Positions 5,090 to 7,191 of a DNA stretch of 7,191 nucleotides are shown in pieces (within the stretch, counting starts at the first letter, position 1; the number at the start of each line of letters is the position of its first letter). The notes below the pieces were generated by a model, which was not told where the DNA came from, made no database searches, and saw only the letters and a list, made by a program, of their open reading frames with translations. The stretch is from Firmicutes bacterium CAG:460. GTDB lineage: Bacteria; Bacillota_I; Bacilli_A; RF39; UBA660. Location of the stretch: contig FR899744.1 in assembly GCA_000437355.1 (NCBI GenBank), positions 1 to 7,191 of the forward strand, given 5' to 3'. The position numbers and the translations under genes are program-made.

Positions 5090-5947
5090 ATGAAAATATT
5101 TATAATGGGACCTACTGGAGTAGGTAAAACAAAATTAAGTATAGCCCTGGCTAAAAAGTATGAAGCATATGTCATAAATTGCGATGCAGTACAAATTTAT
5201 AAGGGTTTAGATATTGGTAGTGCTAAAGTAACAGAAGAAGAAAAGTGTGGCATTAAACATTTTTTGTTTGACATAAAATCTCCGAATGAAGAATATAGTG
5301 TCAAAGACTATCAAGAAGATTTAAGAAATATTTTTGAAAAATACAGTGACAAAAACTTAATTATTGTGGGAGGGTCCGGACTTTATGCCACCGCCGGAGC
5401 ATATGACTATAGATTTAATGAAGAAGAAAAAAAAGACTATAGCAATTATTCTTTAGAAGATTTATATAAACTTGCAAAAGAAAAAGATATTAATTGTAAT
5501 ATCGATAAAAATAATAGAATACGTTTAGAAAGATTTTTACAAAAAGATTTAACATCTTTAGTAGAACCAACACTTTTATATAATGATGCTATCTTTATTG
5601 GGCTTACAACATCTAGAGAAAATCTTTATAACATTATAAATAAAAGAGTAGATAAAATGATTGATAATGGTTTAGTTCAAGAAGTAAAAAATCTTTATCA
5701 AAATTATCCAGAAAGTAAAATATTAAAAAGAGCAATTGGTTATAAAGAAATAATTGATTATATAGATAATAAAATTTCTCTAGAAGAAGCTATTATACAA
5801 ATTAAGAAAAATAGTAGACATTATGCTAAAAGACAATATACGTGGTTTAACAATAAAATGGATATAAAATGGTTTGATGTTGATTTTAATAATTTTGATA
5901 ATACTATAAATGAAGTAGAAAAATATATTGGAGGAAGAAATGAATAA
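5090..5947 (+). CDS. miaA: tRNA dimethylallyltransferase MiaA
   Basis: MiaA transfers the dimethylallyl group from DMAPP to N6 of A37, next to the anticodon in tRNAs reading U-starting codons. The P-loop GPTGVGKT (7-14) opens the protein, followed by NCDAVQIYKGLDIGSAK (30-46) with the catalytic-region Asp32, GIKHFLFDI (54-62), EEYSVKDYQED (68-78), IIVGGSGLY (91-99), NRIRLERFL (142-150), NIINKRVDKMIDNGLVQEV (181-199), AIGYKEI (215-221) and RHYAKRQYTWF (243-253). The usual Ser after the Asp (DSxQ) is Ala33. At 285 residues it is at the short end of the family's roughly 290-315, mostly because the insertion domain is reduced. ATG at 5090 is chosen because the core strand begins at once; no earlier in-frame start fits. 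It overlaps the glycosidase gene by eight bases. Positions 5368-5400 are unusually GC-rich. Confidence 0.96.
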   Translation: MKIFIMGPTGVGKTKLSIALAKKYEAYVINCDAVQIYKGLDIGSAKVTEEEKCGIKHFLFDIKSPNEEYSVKDYQEDLRNIFEKYSDKNLIIVGGSGLYATAGAYDYRFNEEEKKDYSNYSLEDLYKLAKEKDINCNIDKNNRIRLERFLQKDLTSLVEPTLLYNDAIFIGLTTSRENLYNIINKRVDKMIDNGLVQEVKNLYQNYPESKILKRAIGYKEIIDYIDNKISLEEAIIQIKKNSRHYAKRQYTWFNNKMDIKWFDVDFNNFDNTINEVEKYIGGRNE

Positions 5948-7160
5948 GAAAAAAAGTGGAATATTAACAATATGGCTTAGTTTATTTATGTTTTTTACAT
6001 TTTTAACATTTTTTATAATTGGTACAAATAGTGATTATTTAGTTAAAAACGTTTTTAAAAATATATCTTTATTATTAATGATGATAAGTATAATTAGTTT
6101 AATAACAGGAATAGTTTTAGTAATAAATTATAAACATCATAAAATATTTTCTAAAGTAGTAATGTGGATAATTTCTATATTTGTTACTATTTATATGCTT
6201 GGTTGTAGTGGTTTTCTAACTATTTTATATGGTTCATATAATGGTTTTAGAGACTGGCTTATTACAACTGCCATGGCAACAATGAGGCATCAATATTATT
6301 GTAAATGGTTTTATAATAGTGACCAAATAAAAGAAGTTTTGGATAATAACTTCATTGATGATAAAGGGATGGAAACAGACCCATCGCTCATAAACCATGA
6401 GAAAGTTACTGATTATAAAGATGAATATGAAAAAGCTGTATTAGATAGAAAAGATAATGAATTATATAAAGTTATTAATTTTGAAGTTAATGGGTGTAAA
6501 GCTTATCTTGGAGTTGTTTATGATGCTAGCAAAATAAAGGTTGGTTATTCAAAATGGCTTGGTAGAAGTGGTCAATATGTTTATGATATGGCAAAAGAAC
6601 AAGGTTCAGTTTTAACAATTAATGGGGGAGGATTTTTAGACCCGGGACATAATACAAAAGGGGAAAATCCTGTTGGAATAACAATAGCAAATGGTAAAAT
6701 AATAACTAATAGAACATTAGAAGGTTCAAGTTATGGTCTTATTGGGTTTAATGAAGATAATACTTTAGTGTTACTACATAATGTAACAGGAGAAAGTGCT
6801 CTAGAAATGGGAGTAAGAGATGCAGTTACAATGGCACCATTTTTAATAGTTAATGGAAAACCAGCATTTACAAAAGGCAATGGTGGCTGGGGATATGCTG
6901 CTAGAACTGCAATTGGACAAAGAAAAGATGGAATTGTTTTATTCCTAGTCATTGACTCAAATGCTACAAGAACAAAAGGTGCTTCCATGAAAGATTTAGT
7001 GGAAATCATGCAAAGATATGGAGCAGTAAATGCTGCCAACTTAGATGGTGGAACATCTTCAGCAATGGTAGTGGAAGGCACAATGATAAACGACCCAATT
7101 GACTCAGTAGGAAGACATAGAACCAGAGGTATACCCACAGTATTTAATGTAATACCATAA
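5940..7160 (+). CDS. Membrane-anchored phosphodiester glycosidase family protein (NAGPA/DUF2233 domain)
   Basis: The ATG at 5940 is chosen over an in-frame TTG at 5928, because the latter would lie within the ribosome site GGAGGA (5930-5935), which is well placed for 5940. The 406-residue product has three membrane segments at about 8-28, 42-63 and 72-98. With the lysine-rich N-terminus inside, this puts the C-terminal domain outside. That domain (about 180-406) carries the NAGPA hallmarks: VLTINGGGF (224-232), APFLIVNGKPAF (299-310), RTAIGQRKDGIVLFLVID (322-339), KGASMKDLVEIMQRYGAVNAANLDGGTSSAMVV (346-378) and the Arg-rich end RHRTRGIP (392-399). Bacterial relatives act on phosphodiester-linked glycans of envelope or exopolysaccharide; the substrate here is unknown. 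It is translationally coupled to miaA, an unrelated function, so co-transcription need not mean a shared pathway. It ends in tandem TAA codons. Confidence 0.93.
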   Translation: MNKKKSGILTIWLSLFMFFTFLTFFIIGTNSDYLVKNVFKNISLLLMMISIISLITGIVLVINYKHHKIFSKVVMWIISIFVTIYMLGCSGFLTILYGSYNGFRDWLITTAMATMRHQYYCKWFYNSDQIKEVLDNNFIDDKGMETDPSLINHEKVTDYKDEYEKAVLDRKDNELYKVINFEVNGCKAYLGVVYDASKIKVGYSKWLGRSGQYVYDMAKEQGSVLTINGGGFLDPGHNTKGENPVGITIANGKIITNRTLEGSSYGLIGFNEDNTLVLLHNVTGESALEMGVRDAVTMAPFLIVNGKPAFTKGNGGWGYAARTAIGQRKDGIVLFLVIDSNATRTKGASMKDLVEIMQRYGAVNAANLDGGTSSAMVVEGTMINDPIDSVGRHRTRGIPTVFNVIP

Positions 7161-7161
7161 T

Positions 7162-7188
7162 AAAAAACTAGCTCAGGCTAGTTTTTTT
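7162..7188 (+). terminator. Rho-independent terminator after the miaA operon
   Basis: ACTAGC (7167-7172) and GCTAGT (7177-7182) form the stem around the loop TCAG, with A-run (7162-7167) and T-run (7182-7188) able to extend the stem on both sides. It directly follows the tandem stop codons of the glycosidase gene. Confidence 0.9.
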
Positions 7189-7191
7189 CAG

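Noticed and set aside
5928..5939. TTG at 5928 as start of the glycosidase gene
   Set aside because: It would place the start codon inside the GGAGGA ribosome site that serves the ATG at 5940.
6731..7138. 135-residue open frame on the minus strand
   Set aside because: It is antisense to the conserved NAGPA catalytic domain and has no ribosome site or recognisable motif.

Overview
The window is a strongly AT-rich stretch of bacterial chromosome with short intergenic spaces, consensus-like Shine-Dalgarno sites, extended -10 promoters (TGnTATAAT) and compact U-tailed terminators. The set of families (CarD-type regulator, TmcAL, MiaA, ribosome recycling factor, thioredoxin-fold and DUF3298-like membrane proteins, NAGPA-type phosphodiester glycosidase) together with the base composition suggests a member of the Bacillota, most likely an uncultured Bacilli/Mollicutes-related lineage of the gut type. 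That placement is inference. Tryptophan is written TGG throughout, with no in-frame TGA, so the standard bacterial code applies. No tRNA, rRNA, CRISPR array, insertion sequence or phage gene was seen.

Layout. (1) Positions 1-1012: the terminator of an upstream gene, a perfect 9-bp palindrome, then two overlapping genes for single-pass membrane proteins. The first (70-219) encodes only 49 residues and is a paralogue of the membrane anchor of the second (206-1000). A terminator whose loop holds the stop codon closes this unit. (2) Positions 1011-3045: a promoter region, a membrane-anchored thioredoxin-fold protein without the CXXC active site, a DUF3298-like membrane-anchored protein, and frr. 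A candidate internal promoter just before frr could give it separate expression. A strong terminator follows. (3) Positions 3048-3543: a CarD-family regulator with its own extended -10 promoter, converging on tmcAL with one base between the stop codons and a shared hairpin. (4) Positions 3545-5015, minus strand: a PaaI-type thioesterase gene followed by tmcAL. (5) Positions 5016-5089: two interlocked divergent promoters. (6) Positions 5090-7191: miaA overlapping a membrane-anchored phosphodiester glycosidase gene, then a terminator.

Functionally the window mixes translation and tRNA maturation (frr, tmcAL, miaA), transcription control (CarD) and cell-surface proteins (five membrane-anchored products). 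tmcAL and miaA both modify the tRNA anticodon loop (C34 acetylation and A37 prenylation) and are read from divergent promoters occupying the same DNA. There is no clear sign of a mobile or defence system. The least explained parts are the duplicated anchor genes at the left end and the CXXC-less thioredoxin-fold protein in the frr operon.
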